This document shows, piece after piece, positions 1 through 9,454 of a DNA stretch of 64,000 nt. Location of the stretch: NCBI RefSeq assembly GCF_041021895.1, contig NZ_CP157428.1, forward strand, positions 1,984,001 through 2,048,000. Reading direction: 5' to 3'. Both the position numbers and the translations under genes were made by a program. Every line of letters starts with the position of its first letter. Position 1 is the first letter of the stretch. The DNA is from Acinetobacter sp. XH1741 (lineage in GTDB: Bacteria; Pseudomonadota; Gammaproteobacteria; Pseudomonadales; Moraxellaceae). Below the pieces are notes generated by a model. That model had not been told where the DNA came from and searched no databases. It saw nothing but the letters and a program-made list of their open reading frames with translations.

Positions 1-27
1 TTATTTTGATAATGTACCAACAAATCT

Positions 28-51
28 AAAAACCCTCGAACGAGTCGAGGG
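28..51 (-). terminator. Rho-independent terminator of ppiB
   Basis: Reading the minus strand, a 7-bp stem (CCCTCGA / TCGAGGG) with a 5-base loop is followed by a run of five T. It lies about 60 bases past the ppiB stop codon. Confidence 0.75.
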
Positions 52-110
52 TGTTCAGGTGACAAGTGTAAATCTGAAATAAACAGATAGGTCACAGCGT
101 AATCCTAAAA

Positions 111-620
111 TTATTCAGAAATAATTTTAGCAGATTCGATCACAACGTTTTCTAAAGGAACGTCAGCGTGATAACCACGGTTACCTGTACGAACACCTTT
201 AATTGCTTCTACTACGTCCATACCTTCAACAACTTTACCGAATACAGCATAACCCCAACCTTGTGCAGTTTTAGAAGTATGGTTCAAGAAAGAGTTGTTT
301 TTTACGTTAATGAAGAATTGCGCAGAAGCAGAATGAGGCGCTTGAGTACGTGCCATAGCAATCGTACCAACATCATTGCTTAAACCATTGTCAGCTTCGT
401 TTTCAATCGCATCGCGAGTTGCTTTTTCTTTGAAGTTTTCATCCATCCCGCCACCTTGGATCATGAAACCATCAATGACACGGTGGAAAATAACGCCGTC
501 ATAAAAACCGTCACGTACGTATTCTAAAAAGTTTGCTACTGTTTTTGGTGCTTTTTCAGTATTTAGTTCAAGAACAATACGACCTTTATTGGTGTTTAAT
601 TCGACTTGAGGAAAACTCAT
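111..620 (-). CDS. ppiB: Peptidyl-prolyl cis-trans isomerase, cyclophilin type
   Basis: The 169-residue protein is a single cyclophilin domain with no signal peptide, so it should catalyse proline cis/trans isomerisation in the cytoplasm during protein folding. The family's catalytic arginine is in [13 protein letters not shown] (Arg47), followed by the substrate-pocket segment [17 protein letters not shown] (89-104) and the C-terminal [14 protein letters not shown] strand. The length matches cytoplasmic PpiB (about 164 residues). It is transcribed alone, divergently from glnS, and has its own terminator downstream. Nothing unusual is seen. Confidence 0.95.
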   Translation of the reverse strand: MSFPQVELNTNKGRIVLELNTEKAPKTVANFLEYVRDGFYDGVIFHRVIDGFMIQGGGMDENFKEKATRDAIENEADNGLSNDVGTIAMARTQAPHSASAQFFINVKNNSFLNHTSKTAQGWGYAVFGKVVEGMDVVEAIKGVRTGNRGYHADVPLENVVIESAKIISE

Positions 621-787
621 TACATTAATCTCCTAAACATGGGCTTATGACCATGGGTTTTTGGTTGAGAGAAGCATAAGCAAACTGTAAACTACAAGGC
701 AAGTAAAAAACGTTAAAATCTTTGTGAAAAATGAAGATAGCGTTTATTTTTTCGAAATTTTATCTACAAAGAAGTGATTGATACACT

Positions 788-2515
788 ATGAAGCCTAATG
801 ATGTTGTCTCGAACCTGCCAAACAACCCGACACCGAATACTCATGCCTCTGTCGATTCTACGCAGCAAGAACAACAGGCTGGATTAGATTTTGTTCGCCA
901 AGTCATTACTGAAGATTTGGCTACGGGACGTGCAAAACAAATCGTAACGCGTTTTCCGCCAGAACCAAATGGTTATTTACATATTGGCCACGTAAAAGCA
1001 ATCTGCCTAAACTTTGGTGTTGCAGAAGAGTTTGATGGACTTTGTAACTTGCGTTTTGACGATACAAACCCAGATGCAGAAGAACAAGAATATGTTGATG
1101 GTATTGCCAATGACGTGAAATGGCTTGGTTTTAACTGGAACGGCGAACCACGTTATGCGTCTGGTTATTTCGATCAACTTTATGCATGGGCAATTCAGTT
1201 GATTGAACAAGGTGATGCATATGTTGATTTGCAATCTCCTGAAGAAATTAGATTAAACCGCGGTAATTTTGTTGAGCCTGGTAAAAATTCTCCATATCGC
1301 GATGCTTCTGTAGAAGAGAACCTTGCTCGCTTTGAACAAATGCGTAGTGGTGAGCTAAAAGAGGGTGAAGCTGTTCTACGTGCCAAAATTGATATGGCAA
1401 GCCCGAATGTGCATATGCGTGATCCAATTTTGTATCGTGTTTTACATTCAGAGCATCACCAAACTGGTGATAAGTGGAAAATCTATCCAATGTATGACTA
1501 TGCTCATCCATTGTCTGATGCAATCGAAGGGATCACTCATTCACTTTGCACATTAGAGTTCCAAGATCACCGTCCGTTTTATGACTGGATTGTTGAAAAA
1601 GTTAAATCTAAAGCAGTTCCGCACCAATACGAATCTTCTCGTTTAAACGTAGACTACACGATTACCTCTAAACGTAAATTACGTAAGTTGGTTGAAGGTG
1701 GCTATGTTAATGGGTGGGATGACCCGCGTATGCCAACGGTTGTGGGTATGCGCCGTCGTGGTTTTACACCAGAAGGCTTACGTGATTTCTGTAAACGCGT
1801 AGGCGTATCTAAAACTGACGGTATTGTAGATGTTGCAATGCTTGAGTTCTGTATTCGCCAATCTTTGGAAAATACAGCTGCGCGTGGTATGGCCGTTTTA
1901 AGCCCGCTTAAAGTGACTTTAACTAACTTACCAGAAGATATGGATCTTACACATGCTCGTCATCCTAACGTGGATATGGGTGATCGTGTAATTCCTTTAA
2001 CTAAGGAAATCTATATTGACCGTAAAGATTTTGAAGAAGTACCTCCTAAAGGCTTTAAGCGCTTAACTACCGATGGTGAAGTGCGTTTACGCCATGCTTA
2101 CGTCATCAAGTGTGATGAAGTCATTAAGGATGCAAATGGTGAAGTGGTTGAATTGAAGTGTTCAATTGACCCTGAAACTTTAGGTAAGAACCCTGAAGGC
2201 CGTAAAGTAAAAGGCGTGATTCACTGGGTATCTGCAACAAAAGGTATTCCTGCTGAAGTACGTATTTACGATCGTTTATTTACTGAAGCGGCGCCTGATG
2301 CAGATGATGACTTCTTGGCAAATCTTAATTCTGAATCATTGAAAGTGGTACAAGCTGTCATTGAGCCTGCTTTAGCTCAAGCGAGTCCTGAAGACCGCTT
2401 CCAGTTTGAACGTGAAGGTTACTTTGTTGCAGACCAATACGATCACACTCCTGAAAAACCAGTGTTCAACCGTATTCTTGATTTAAAGGACAGCTTCAAA
2501 CCTGAGAAAAAGTAA
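788..2515 (+). CDS. glnS: Glutaminyl-tRNA synthetase
   Basis: This 575-residue class I aminoacyl-tRNA synthetase charges tRNA-Gln with glutamine. The class I signature HIGH lies at residues 65-68 within [12 protein letters not shown], and the second ATP-binding motif is the variant TSKRK near 293-297. The C-terminal part is the beta-barrel anticodon-binding region typical of GlnRS. It is about 20 residues longer than the E. coli enzyme because of an extra N-terminal, Asn/Pro/Gln-rich segment before the catalytic core. The stop codon sits inside the left arm of a strong terminator hairpin, which is in turn the seed of the tandem repeat that follows. Confidence 0.97.
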   Translation: MKPNDVVSNLPNNPTPNTHASVDSTQQEQQAGLDFVRQVITEDLATGRAKQIVTRFPPEPNGYLHIGHVKAICLNFGVAEEFDGLCNLRFDDTNPDAEEQEYVDGIANDVKWLGFNWNGEPRYASGYFDQLYAWAIQLIEQGDAYVDLQSPEEIRLNRGNFVEPGKNSPYRDASVEENLARFEQMRSGELKEGEAVLRAKIDMASPNVHMRDPILYRVLHSEHHQTGDKWKIYPMYDYAHPLSDAIEGITHSLCTLEFQDHRPFYDWIVEKVKSKAVPHQYESSRLNVDYTITSKRKLRKLVEGGYVNGWDDPRMPTVVGMRRRGFTPEGLRDFCKRVGVSKTDGIVDVAMLEFCIRQSLENTAARGMAVLSPLKVTLTNLPEDMDLTHARHPNVDMGDRVIPLTKEIYIDRKDFEEVPPKGFKRLTTDGEVRLRHAYVIKCDEVIKDANGEVVELKCSIDPETLGKNPEGRKVKGVIHWVSATKGIPAEVRIYDRLFTEAAPDADDDFLANLNSESLKVVQAVIEPALAQASPEDRFQFEREGYFVADQYDHTPEKPVFNRILDLKDSFKPEKK

Positions 2516-2539
2516 GAGATTGCTTATCTCTTACTTTTT
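2507..2539 (+). terminator. glnS terminator overlapping the stop codon
   Basis: A perfect 14-bp inverted repeat (AAAAAGTAAGAGAT at 2507-2520, ATCTCTTACTTTTT at 2526-2539) with a 5-base loop ends in five T. The glnS TAA stop lies in the left arm. Confidence 0.7.
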
Positions 2540-2856
2540 CGCAAGACGAACAACATGTTGTGAGTAGACAGTAGAGATTACTTATCTCTTACTTTTTCGC
2601 AAGACGAACAACATGTTGTGAGTAGACAGTAGAGATTACTTATCTCTTACTTTTTCGCAAGACGAACAACATGTTGTGAGTAGACAGTAGAGATTACTTA
2701 TCTCTTACTTTTTCGCAAGACGAACAACATGTTGTGAGTAGAGAGCAGAGATTACTTATCTCTTACTTTTTCGCAAGACGAGCAACATGTTGTGAGTAGA
2801 TAGTCGAGATTACTTATCTCTTACTTTTTCGCAAGTCGAGCAACATGTTGTGAGTA
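2516..2856. repeat. 58-bp tandem repeat, about six copies
   Basis: Six head-to-tail units with a period of exactly 58 bases start at 2516, 2574, 2632, 2690, 2748 and 2806; the last is incomplete. Every unit holds a short stem-loop (GAGAT-N-ATCTC followed by TTACTTTTT) and the 12-bp palindrome ACAACATGTTGT. Units 1-3 are nearly identical and units 4-6 have accumulated point changes. Each unit repeats the right arm of the glnS terminator, so the array seems to have arisen by duplication of that terminator plus its 3' flank. It has no unique spacers and is not a CRISPR. Confidence 0.95.
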
Positions 2857-2869
2857 AATGTGAGATATT

Positions 2870-2901
2870 AAAAAAGCCCAACTGTTAGGTTGGGCTTTTT
2901 T
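2870..2901. terminator. Bidirectional-looking terminator after the repeat array
   Basis: A 13-bp stem (AAAAAAGCCCAAC at 2870-2882, GTTGGGCTTTTTT at 2889-2901) with a 6-base loop has A and T runs on the two sides. It is a strong intrinsic terminator in either direction. Confidence 0.85.
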
Positions 2902-2960
2902 CTCGGAGGTCTTCTCATATATTCTTTTTCTTTATGATCCCACTTCCTGGGCAAACTAGC

Positions 2961-3074
2961 TTAGGTAGGATTAATCACATAAAAATAAAGAACTAATATT
3001 ATGAAAAGAAGAGTTGAAAGCATGAGATAGGTGTTAACCGTATTAAAGCTTTTAATAAACTTCCAGATATCCAT
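2961..3074 (-). CDS. Possible small membrane peptide, 37 residues
   Basis: An ATG-started frame on the minus strand encodes 37 residues beginning MDIWKFIKSF, with one strongly hydrophobic stretch (about residues 18-34: LMLSTLLFIILVLYFYV) that could form a single membrane helix, and a short polar C-terminus. No clear Shine-Dalgarno sequence precedes the ATG. It fills an otherwise empty gap between the glnS repeat and the amidotransferase gene. I do not recognise it; chance ORFs of this length are common, so the call is tentative. Confidence 0.35.
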   Translation of the reverse strand: MDIWKFIKSFNTVNTYLMLSTLLFIILVLYFYVINPT

Positions 3075-3234
3075 AGTAAATCAGCGTATATTTTATGTTA
3101 CAAATTAATAATACACTGAAATTTTCATAAAATGTTCTTAAAAATAGAATATAGACTTATCTTTGAGTAAAAAATAATCAAATAATATCCAGTGATAAAG
3201 GGGCAGATTTAGAGTAGTTTAAAAACTGCTTAAT

Positions 3235-3957
3235 CTATGAACTATAACCAATTCTTTTTAAGAATTTTTGAATTATTTCAAATGCAGCTTGTTCAAGTGC
3301 TGAGGCATATTCGATATTTTGCTCACGTAACTGATGAATTGAGATTCCAGCATGATGAAGCTCACAGGTGTGACCAATAAGCCATTTTTCGAAATTCTCT
3401 TGAGTAGTCTCAATATGGAATTGTAGGGCAAGAATATTGTTACCAACTTCAAAGGCTTGATTGGTATAAACGTCTGAACTTGCTAGAAGCACCGCATTTT
3501 CTGGAAGGTCAAAAGTATCACCATGCCAATGTAGAACATGAATATTATTGAGCAAAGCAGATAAAACCTGATTAGAACGTAAACTTAAGCTCAGTGGCCC
3601 CCAGCCAATTTCTTTTTGATGACCTGCATATACTTTCGCACCAAGTGCGTGTGCAATCAGCTGTGCCCCTAAACAAATACCTAATGTAGGTTTATCAGCA
3701 GCCAAGCGTTGTTTCAGTAAGGCAATTTCATCTTTTAAAAATGGGTAATCTTCAGTTTCATAAACCCCGATAGGGCCGCCTAAAATAATAGTTAAACCAT
3801 CATGTACAAAAGCAGGAGTTAAATCATCTACACCTGCTTCAAAGTAACGGACCCGAAACCCAAGTTGATAAAAAACATCTTCTAATGAACCTAAGTCTTC
3901 AAAAGCAAGATGCTGAACTGCATAAATGGTTTTAGGGAAGGCGTTTGTTGTGCTCAT
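3235..3957 (-). CDS. Class I glutamine amidotransferase-like protein
   Basis: This 240-residue protein is a stand-alone class I glutamine amidotransferase domain of the GMP-synthase-like (GuaA N-domain) family. The triad is visible: nucleophile Cys95 in GICLGAQLIAHALG, and His181 and Glu183 in LQFHIET. Such proteins normally release ammonia from glutamine or a gamma-glutamyl compound, but without a fused synthetase its acceptor is unknown. It is a monocistronic cytoplasmic protein. The neighbours (glnS and an aldehyde dehydrogenase) do not fix its role. A gamma-glutamyl hydrolase acting on glutamylated amines is an alternative. Confidence 0.85.
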   Translation of the reverse strand: MSTTNAFPKTIYAVQHLAFEDLGSLEDVFYQLGFRVRYFEAGVDDLTPAFVHDGLTIILGGPIGVYETEDYPFLKDEIALLKQRLAADKPTLGICLGAQLIAHALGAKVYAGHQKEIGWGPLSLSLRSNQVLSALLNNIHVLHWHGDTFDLPENAVLLASSDVYTNQAFEVGNNILALQFHIETTQENFEKWLIGHTCELHHAGISIHQLREQNIEYASALEQAAFEIIQKFLKRIGYSS

Positions 3958-4110
3958 ACAAATGATTCATAGAAGATCAATATGTGGAGTATAGCGGTAA
4001 ATATAAAGAAGAAAATATCCAGATAAATCGTCAATACCTAAAAATTGCTATTTTTCGTTAAGATCGATTTCTTATGCATCAATATTCTTTGCATGTAGCT
4101 CAGGGCATAA

Positions 4111-4140
4111 TAAAGCCAGTAATCTAAATTACTGGCTTTA
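4111..4140. terminator. Bidirectional terminator
   Basis: A perfect 13-bp stem (TAAAGCCAGTAAT / ATTACTGGCTTTA) with the loop CTAA lies about 45 bases past the stop codon of the leftward aldehyde dehydrogenase gene, so it most likely ends that transcript. Confidence 0.75.
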
Positions 4141-4186
4141 TATTAAAGTTCTTACTTCATTTTATTGTAGATAGATTAGTATCAAC

Positions 4187-5698
4187 TTAGAAGAAGCCCA
4201 TTGGTTTGGTTGAATAACTCACCAACAAGTTTTTGGTTTGTTGGTAATGATCTAGCATCATTTTGTGGTTTTCACGGCCAATACCAGACTTCTTGTAGCC
4301 GCCAAATGCAGCATGAGCAGGGTAGATGTTATAGCAGTTTGTCCAGACGCGGCCAGCTTCAATTGCACGACCAGCACGATAAGAAATATGGGCTGAGCGT
4401 GACCAAACGCCTGCGCCTAAACCATACATAGTGTCATTTGCAATTTTAATTGCATCATCAAAGTCTTTAAACGTTGTTACGGCAAGTACTGGCCCAAAAA
4501 TTTCTTCTTGGAAAACTTGCATGCTGTTGTGACCTTTAAAAATAGTTGGATCAACATAGAAACCATCGCCTACTTCTTTACGGCCACTACCACCCAGTAG
4601 GAGTTCTGCGCCTTCTTCGCGACCCGTATTAATACAACGCAAAATTTTCTCTTGCTGTTGCAAAGATGCTTGAGCGCCAATCATGGTTTCAGTATCGAGA
4701 GGGTGACCAGTCTTAATACGTTTTACACGCTCGACAGCCATCTCTAAGAACTGATCAGCAATACTTTCTTGTACTAAAGCACGAGAAGGGCAAGTACATA
4801 CTTCACCTTGGTTTAAGGCAAACATGGCAAAACCTTCTAACGTTTTTTCTAAGAAGTCATCTTCTTTATCCATGATATCTTCAAAGAAAAGGTTCGGTGA
4901 TTTTCCGCCAAGTTCTAACGTGACTGGAATAATATTTTCGGTTGCATATTGCATCACCATTTGTCCAGTTTGGGTTGAACCTGTGAACGCGATTTTTGCA
5001 ATACGTGGGTTTGTCGCTAACGGGCGGCCAACTTCTGCACCGAAACCATTGACAATATTAAGGACACCCGGCGGTAAGATATCTTGAATAAGTTCAGCAA
5101 CCAGCAAAATACCCACTGGTGTTTGCTCAGCTGGTTTAATCACAACGCAGTTACCAGCGGCTAAAGCAGGAGCAAGTTTCCATGCTGCCATTAAAATTGG
5201 GAAGTTCCATGGAATGATTTGACCAACTACACCGAGTGGTTCATGGAAATGATAGGCAATGGTGTCTTCATCAATTTCAGAGATACCGCCTTCTTGGGAA
5301 CGAATACATCCAGCGAAATAACGGAAATGGTCAATCGCAAGCGGAAGGTCAGCTGCTAAAGTTTCACGAACTGCTTTACCGTTATCCCAAGTTTCTGCAA
5401 CAGCAAGCATTTCAAGATTTGCTTCTAAACGATCGGCAATTTTTAAAAGTATATTAGAGCGTACTGTTGGTGAGGCTTTGTTCCATGTTGCTTTGGCTTT
5501 ATGCGCGGCATCTAGAGCAAGTTCGATATCTTCGGCACTAGAACGCGGAATGCGTGTGAAAGCTTTTCCGTCCACAGGAGATACATTGTCAAAATATGCA
5601 CCCTTTACAGGTGCAACCCATTCACCGCCAATAAAATTTTCATATTGTGACTTGAATTGAACTTTTGAGCCTGGTTGATTTGGATCGATATAGCGCAT
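4187..5698 (-). CDS. NAD(P)-dependent aldehyde dehydrogenase (AldB/ExaC/AcoD type)
   Basis: The 503-residue protein is a full-length aldehyde dehydrogenase that should oxidise acetaldehyde or another small aldehyde to the acid in the cytoplasm. The catalytic cysteine is Cys301 in [11 protein letters not shown], a form characteristic of the AldB/AcoD/ExaC group, and the general base is Glu262 in [15 protein letters not shown] (162-167) and FTGST (238-242) form the cofactor site. It is divergent from the GAF regulator at 5843, and an iron alcohol dehydrogenase lies nearby at 8194, so an alcohol-to-aldehyde-to-acid route is likely. From memory, the equivalent genes in A. baumannii ATCC 17978 belong to the ethanol-responsive set. 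Confidence 0.92.
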   Translation of the reverse strand: MRYIDPNQPGSKVQFKSQYENFIGGEWVAPVKGAYFDNVSPVDGKAFTRIPRSSAEDIELALDAAHKAKATWNKASPTVRSNILLKIADRLEANLEMLAVAETWDNGKAVRETLAADLPLAIDHFRYFAGCIRSQEGGISEIDEDTIAYHFHEPLGVVGQIIPWNFPILMAAWKLAPALAAGNCVVIKPAEQTPVGILLVAELIQDILPPGVLNIVNGFGAEVGRPLATNPRIAKIAFTGSTQTGQMVMQYATENIIPVTLELGGKSPNLFFEDIMDKEDDFLEKTLEGFAMFALNQGEVCTCPSRALVQESIADQFLEMAVERVKRIKTGHPLDTETMIGAQASLQQQEKILRCINTGREEGAELLLGGSGRKEVGDGFYVDPTIFKGHNSMQVFQEEIFGPVLAVTTFKDFDDAIKIANDTMYGLGAGVWSRSAHISYRAGRAIEAGRVWTNCYNIYPAHAAFGGYKKSGIGRENHKMMLDHYQQTKNLLVSYSTKPMGFF

Positions 5699-5793
5699 AT
5701 AAATATTCCTTTGCTTTTATTAGGACTAAAGACTAACAAGAACCCTGTCAGTAGGTACTTTCGTACTTTGTGTAATTAAGATATAAAGAAGAA

Positions 5794-5815
5794 GGTTGGA
5801 GAAAGGTTGGAATAG
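5794..5815 (+). promoter_or_regulatory. Direct-repeat operator candidate, site 1
   Basis: Two GGTTGG hexamers, 11 bases from start to start (GGTTGG-AGAAA-GGTTGG-AATAG), lie 28 bases before the regulator's ATG and about 95 bases before the divergent aldehyde dehydrogenase start. A near-identical copy (20 of 22 bases) is at 8066 and a related one at 9459. Inferred binding site; the protein is unknown but may be the GAF/winged-helix regulator. Confidence 0.5.
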
Positions 5816-5842
5816 AAATGTGGATATATAAGGAATTTACAA

Positions 5843-7033
5843 ATGTTCACAAAAAAGGATTTATTGCAGCAGCGGGCGTTGATTGATCAACTGCGGACGC
5901 AAAATAGTCTCTCTCCTCAAAATGCTGCCAAACTAGGCCAAAGTATTGCAAGTTCATGGGAGCGCTCAGCTTCGGCTGCGATTCCAAAAGAACGTTTTGC
6001 AGCTCCTATACTTGAAAAAAAATCTGCCTCACAGAATGCTTTAGATATGGCTTTAAGCCAGTGTGCTGATGACTTACGCCATATTGCAGAGCAGTCTTCC
6101 ATGGTTATTGCTGTGGGTGATATCGGTAGTACGATTATCTGGACTGCATCTAGTGCTCAAATGCAAAGTGCCGCTGAACGTGTCCATTTTGTACAGGGTG
6201 GTCAATGGCGTGAAGAATTTGTTGGCACCAACGCCTTGGCTTTGTCTTTAAAAACTCAACAATCAAGCTGTGTTTTTTCAAATGAACATTATATGGAATC
6301 GATTCATGATTGGGTGTGCTATGCCGCACCCATTATTGACCCATACTCAAAACAAGCCTTAGGAGTGGTCGATTTATCAACTACTTGGAAGAACCATAAT
6401 ACTTTAGGAATATTGGCTGCTGAACGTTGTGCATCAATTATTCAGTCGGCTTTATTAGAGCAGCAGCGACAACATTTACATATTCGTGCTTTTTCAACGC
6501 CGCAAGTTAAATTTAATGGCAAGAGCTTATTATTAACGCCGCGCCAAATTGAGATTTTAACCATATTGGCATTATGTCCGAATGGCTTAACTCTAGAGCA
6601 TCTTTATCAAGCGCTGTATGGCGAACGTAAAGTCAGCATGGGCACGCTTAAAGCTGAAATGTCTCAACTACGAGATATTTTGGGAGGTTTGCTGGGTTCT
6701 CGTCCATATCGTTTACTTGTACATGTCGAAGCAGATTTTTTACAAGCTGAACAGGCACTAGATGCAGGATATGCGGCTTCTGCTTTGCAGCTTTACACTG
6801 GCGTATTTCTTGCAAAAACTGAAAGTCCATTTTTATGCGCATGGCGTGACTGTCTTGAATCGCGTTTGAGCGATGCAATTTTTAAAACCCAAGAAACTGA
6901 CTTGTTACTTAAGCATTTAGCCCATTTCCCCGAAGCAATTGATGCGGTAGAGCGCCTTATGGAGTTATTACCAAATGAACATCCTGCACATCAATTGCTA
7001 GTGAAATATCTTGACTCACCCAAGCTTATTTAA
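5843..7033 (+). CDS. GAF-domain transcriptional regulator with winged-helix domain
   Basis: This 396-residue protein has an N-terminal GAF sensory region like that of AcoR-type activators (about residues 50-215, with GGQWREEFVGTNALALSL and WVCYAAPIIDPYSKQALGVVDLS). It lacks the sigma-54 AAA+ domain. Instead there is a winged-helix region (about 225-315, beginning near LTPRQIEILTILA) resembling OmpR/SARP DNA-binding domains, and a helical C-terminus reminiscent of BTAD-type repeats. It should sense a small molecule and control the flanking aldehyde and alcohol dehydrogenases. The stop codon overlaps that of the convergent hydrolase gene by 3 bases. The start follows AAGGAA. Confidence 0.8.
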   Translation: MFTKKDLLQQRALIDQLRTQNSLSPQNAAKLGQSIASSWERSASAAIPKERFAAPILEKKSASQNALDMALSQCADDLRHIAEQSSMVIAVGDIGSTIIWTASSAQMQSAAERVHFVQGGQWREEFVGTNALALSLKTQQSSCVFSNEHYMESIHDWVCYAAPIIDPYSKQALGVVDLSTTWKNHNTLGILAAERCASIIQSALLEQQRQHLHIRAFSTPQVKFNGKSLLLTPRQIEILTILALCPNGLTLEHLYQALYGERKVSMGTLKAEMSQLRDILGGLLGSRPYRLLVHVEADFLQAEQALDAGYAASALQLYTGVFLAKTESPFLCAWRDCLESRLSDAIFKTQETDLLLKHLAHFPEAIDAVERLMELLPNEHPAHQLLVKYLDSPKLI

Positions 7034-7998
7034 GTGATTTTTTGATCCAGCCATTGGAACAATTTTTGATAAACCTGTTCTCGCACTGGCTGGGCCGAAA
7101 GGACTAAATCATGTAAGCCATTATGAATGGAGACAACAGAGACATCGCCTTTGATTTTTTTACCAAATTTGGCAATGTCTTTAACATCTAAGATCACATC
7201 GCTTTGAGTCGCATCTGCTCCCCATTTGCGTGGGTTTTTAGTTTGGTGCGAATGCATAATGAGTGCGGGAATATTTAATTTAACGCCGTGGTGAATTTCT
7301 TTTTGTGCTGTATGAATCGCATGTAGAAAGCTGAGTTGAACTGTAGGGGCAGAGGTAGGTTTCCAGTCGAGGTTAAAGTCCCATTCACCCTTGAGTTGTT
7401 TGTGAAGACTCGTGGTGTACCATTTGTTAAGTTTGCTTGGAAATTTAACCTTAGGCAGATATTTTCCTACTCGACTGAGCATTGGAATGCCAAACTTCTT
7501 TTCGACTAAGCTTAAATTAAAGTCATAAAATGGACTGTTTGCCCAAAGTGCTTTAATAAGAGGATGGTTTGGGTGATGGGCAGCATAAAGCGTTGCCGTT
7601 AAACCACCAGTTGAGTGACCTGCAAGCAAGACTTGCGTATGCTTTTCTTCGCCAATAATCTCTAATGCTTGTGTAATTTCAGCATCATATTCATTTAAAT
7701 CAAGTACATTATAGAAAATTTGATGCGGCAGTTTTGAGCGACCATATTTTCTTAAATCGAGTGCATAGAAGTCATAGCCATGCGCATTAAATTGCTCAGC
7801 CATTTCAGTTTGAAAGAAATAATCTAAAAAACCATGAATATAAAGTACAGCTTTTTGAGTCGATTGCGCGGCTTTTTTACGAACCAGTGTTGCTACCACT
7901 TTTCCTTCATAATCATTGGGAAAATTAAGCGTGAGTTGTTCGTAGCCAGTACCTAAAATATCTGGAACATAAGTCTGGTTAGCTAAAGATGTATTCAT
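7030..7998 (-). CDS. Alpha/beta hydrolase, serine aminopeptidase S33-like lysophospholipase family
   Basis: The 322-residue protein has an alpha/beta-hydrolase fold: the oxyanion HGFLDY (55-60), the nucleophile elbow GHSTGG (Ser129) and the likely catalytic histidine in NGLHDLVLS (His296). There is no signal peptide. The family (Hydrolase_4) includes monoacylglycerol lipases and related esterases; the substrate cannot be read from sequence. It lies convergent to the GAF regulator and downstream of a copy of the shared direct repeat at 8066, so it may be co-regulated with the alcohol/aldehyde genes, perhaps releasing alcohol from an ester. That role is inference. Confidence 0.85.
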   Translation of the reverse strand: MNTSLANQTYVPDILGTGYEQLTLNFPNDYEGKVVATLVRKKAAQSTQKAVLYIHGFLDYFFQTEMAEQFNAHGYDFYALDLRKYGRSKLPHQIFYNVLDLNEYDAEITQALEIIGEEKHTQVLLAGHSTGGLTATLYAAHHPNHPLIKALWANSPFYDFNLSLVEKKFGIPMLSRVGKYLPKVKFPSKLNKWYTTSLHKQLKGEWDFNLDWKPTSAPTVQLSFLHAIHTAQKEIHHGVKLNIPALIMHSHQTKNPRKWGADATQSDVILDVKDIAKFGKKIKGDVSVVSIHNGLHDLVLSAQPVREQVYQKLFQWLDQKIT

Positions 7999-8065
7999 TT
8001 TTATCGAGCTATTGTAATTAAGACATGCTGAGTATCCTTCAATGAAATGGGCGAATTGTCAATCA

Positions 8066-8087
8066 GGTTGAGAAAAGGTTGGAATAG
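8066..8087 (+). promoter_or_regulatory. Direct-repeat operator candidate, site 2
   Basis: GGTTGA-GAAAA-GGTTGG-AATAG matches site 1 at 20 of 22 positions and lies 68 bases upstream of the leftward hydrolase start. The strong match over non-coding DNA 2.2 kb apart suggests a shared regulator. Confidence 0.5.
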
Positions 8088-8094
8088 AGGTTCT

Positions 8095-8128
8095 AAAAAA
8101 AAGGAATACCGCTGGAGCTAAGTATTCC
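8095..8128 (-). terminator. Terminator of the iron alcohol dehydrogenase gene
   Basis: On the minus strand a stem GGAATAC / GTATTCC is followed by a run of eight T. It lies about 65 bases past the alcohol dehydrogenase stop codon. Confidence 0.65.
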
Positions 8129-8193
8129 CTAAAAAAGTAAGCCAACGGTCGGAGGGATTTGACTTACTACAGGAACATGCCATCAAACATGTA

Positions 8194-9366
8194 TTAAAGT
8201 GCCGCTTTGAAAATCTCCACAACTTGTGCATGGTTTGCTTTACGAGGGTTGGTGAGCATGCATGCATCTTTTTGAGCATTATCGGCCATCACCGCAAGGT
8301 CTTCGGTTTTTACTCCAAGCTCTGTTAAGCCCGATGGAATACCAATTGATGAAGACAGTTTACGAATGGCATCAATCGCAGCATACGCAGCTTCAGTTAC
8401 AGTAAGTCCATGAGTATTTACACCCATTAATTCCGCAATTTTTGCATAACGATCTGGGCAAGCAATTAAGTTAAATTCACACACGTGTGGTAATAAGATT
8501 GCGTTACATACGCCGTGCGGTAGGTTGTAAAAACCACCCAATTGATGTGCCATTGCGTGCACATAACCTAAAGATGCATTGTTAAAAGCCATACCTGCTA
8601 AGTACTGTGCATAGCTCATTGCATCACGTGCTTCAATGTTTTCCCCATTTGCGACAGCAGGTTGGAGCCACTGGCTAATCATGGTAATTGCTTTTTCTGC
8701 ACAGGCATCGGTAATTGGATTTGCCGCCGTAGAAACATATGCTTCAACAGCATGGGTTAAGGCATCCATACCTGTTGCAGCTGTTAAACCCGCCGGTTTT
8801 GCGATCATGAGTTTTGGATCATCAATGGCAATAAGTGGGGTACAACGCCAGTCGACAATCGCCATTTTTACGTGAGTGTCTGTATTGGTAATAATACAGA
8901 AACGGGTCATTTCAGATGCGGTACCAGCCGTTGTGTTGACTGCAATCAGTGGTGTCATTGGTACTTTACTTTTATCGATGCCTTCATAGTCACGAATATG
9001 ACCACCGCCAGCAGTAACTAGACCAATACCTTTCGCGCAGTCATGAGAAGAGCCACCGCCTAATGACACAATAAAATCACAGCCATTGTCGTTATAGGCA
9101 TTTACGCCATTATGAACATTGATATCGGTTGGGTTGGGTTCTGCACCTGGGAAAATATGGCTTGCAACGCCTGCTTCAGTTAAATAATTTGCAATAAGAT
9201 CTGCAACACCAAATTTAAATAACCCTTCATCGGTCACAATTAATGCTTTTTTTGCGCCGAGGTTTTGCGCCTTTGTACCAATTTCTTTGGCACATCCTGG
9301 TCCAAAGAGAGATACACAAGGAATATAAAAACCGTTAGTTTGATCTGCAATATTTTTAAAAGCCAT
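8194..9366 (-). CDS. Iron-containing alcohol dehydrogenase (group III)
   Basis: With the start at MAFKNIADQT the protein is 390 residues, normal for this family; the longer reading frame to 9423 would add 19 unlikely residues, and AAGGAA stands at a good distance before 9366. The NAD-binding motif GGGSSHDCAKG (103-113) is present, and the metal ligands are predicted as Asp201, His205, His270 and His284. The enzyme interconverts primary alcohols and aldehydes in the cytoplasm. It pairs functionally with the aldehyde dehydrogenase at 4187. From memory, this corresponds to the A. baumannii gene called adh4; I have not verified that name. Confidence 0.92.
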   Translation of the reverse strand: MAFKNIADQTNGFYIPCVSLFGPGCAKEIGTKAQNLGAKKALIVTDEGLFKFGVADLIANYLTEAGVASHIFPGAEPNPTDINVHNGVNAYNDNGCDFIVSLGGGSSHDCAKGIGLVTAGGGHIRDYEGIDKSKVPMTPLIAVNTTAGTASEMTRFCIITNTDTHVKMAIVDWRCTPLIAIDDPKLMIAKPAGLTAATGMDALTHAVEAYVSTAANPITDACAEKAITMISQWLQPAVANGENIEARDAMSYAQYLAGMAFNNASLGYVHAMAHQLGGFYNLPHGVCNAILLPHVCEFNLIACPDRYAKIAELMGVNTHGLTVTEAAYAAIDAIRKLSSSIGIPSGLTELGVKTEDLAVMADNAQKDACMLTNPRKANHAQVVEIFKAAL

Positions 9367-9454
9367 GGAGTGATTCCTTCTTCCATAAATCCATTGTTTG
9401 TTATTACAGGTGAGCCTCACCATGGGCCTAGTATTGTGATGTGAGGATGATTTT

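Noticed and set aside
2516..2856. CRISPR array
   Set aside because: The units are contiguous with no unique spacers, and no cas genes are near.
4089..4140. tRNA-like GTAGCTCAG stretch at 4094
   Set aside because: There is no acceptor stem or T-loop at the right distance; the neighbouring hairpin is a terminator.
5843..7033. AcoR sigma-54 activator
   Set aside because: The GAFTGA-containing AAA+ domain is absent.
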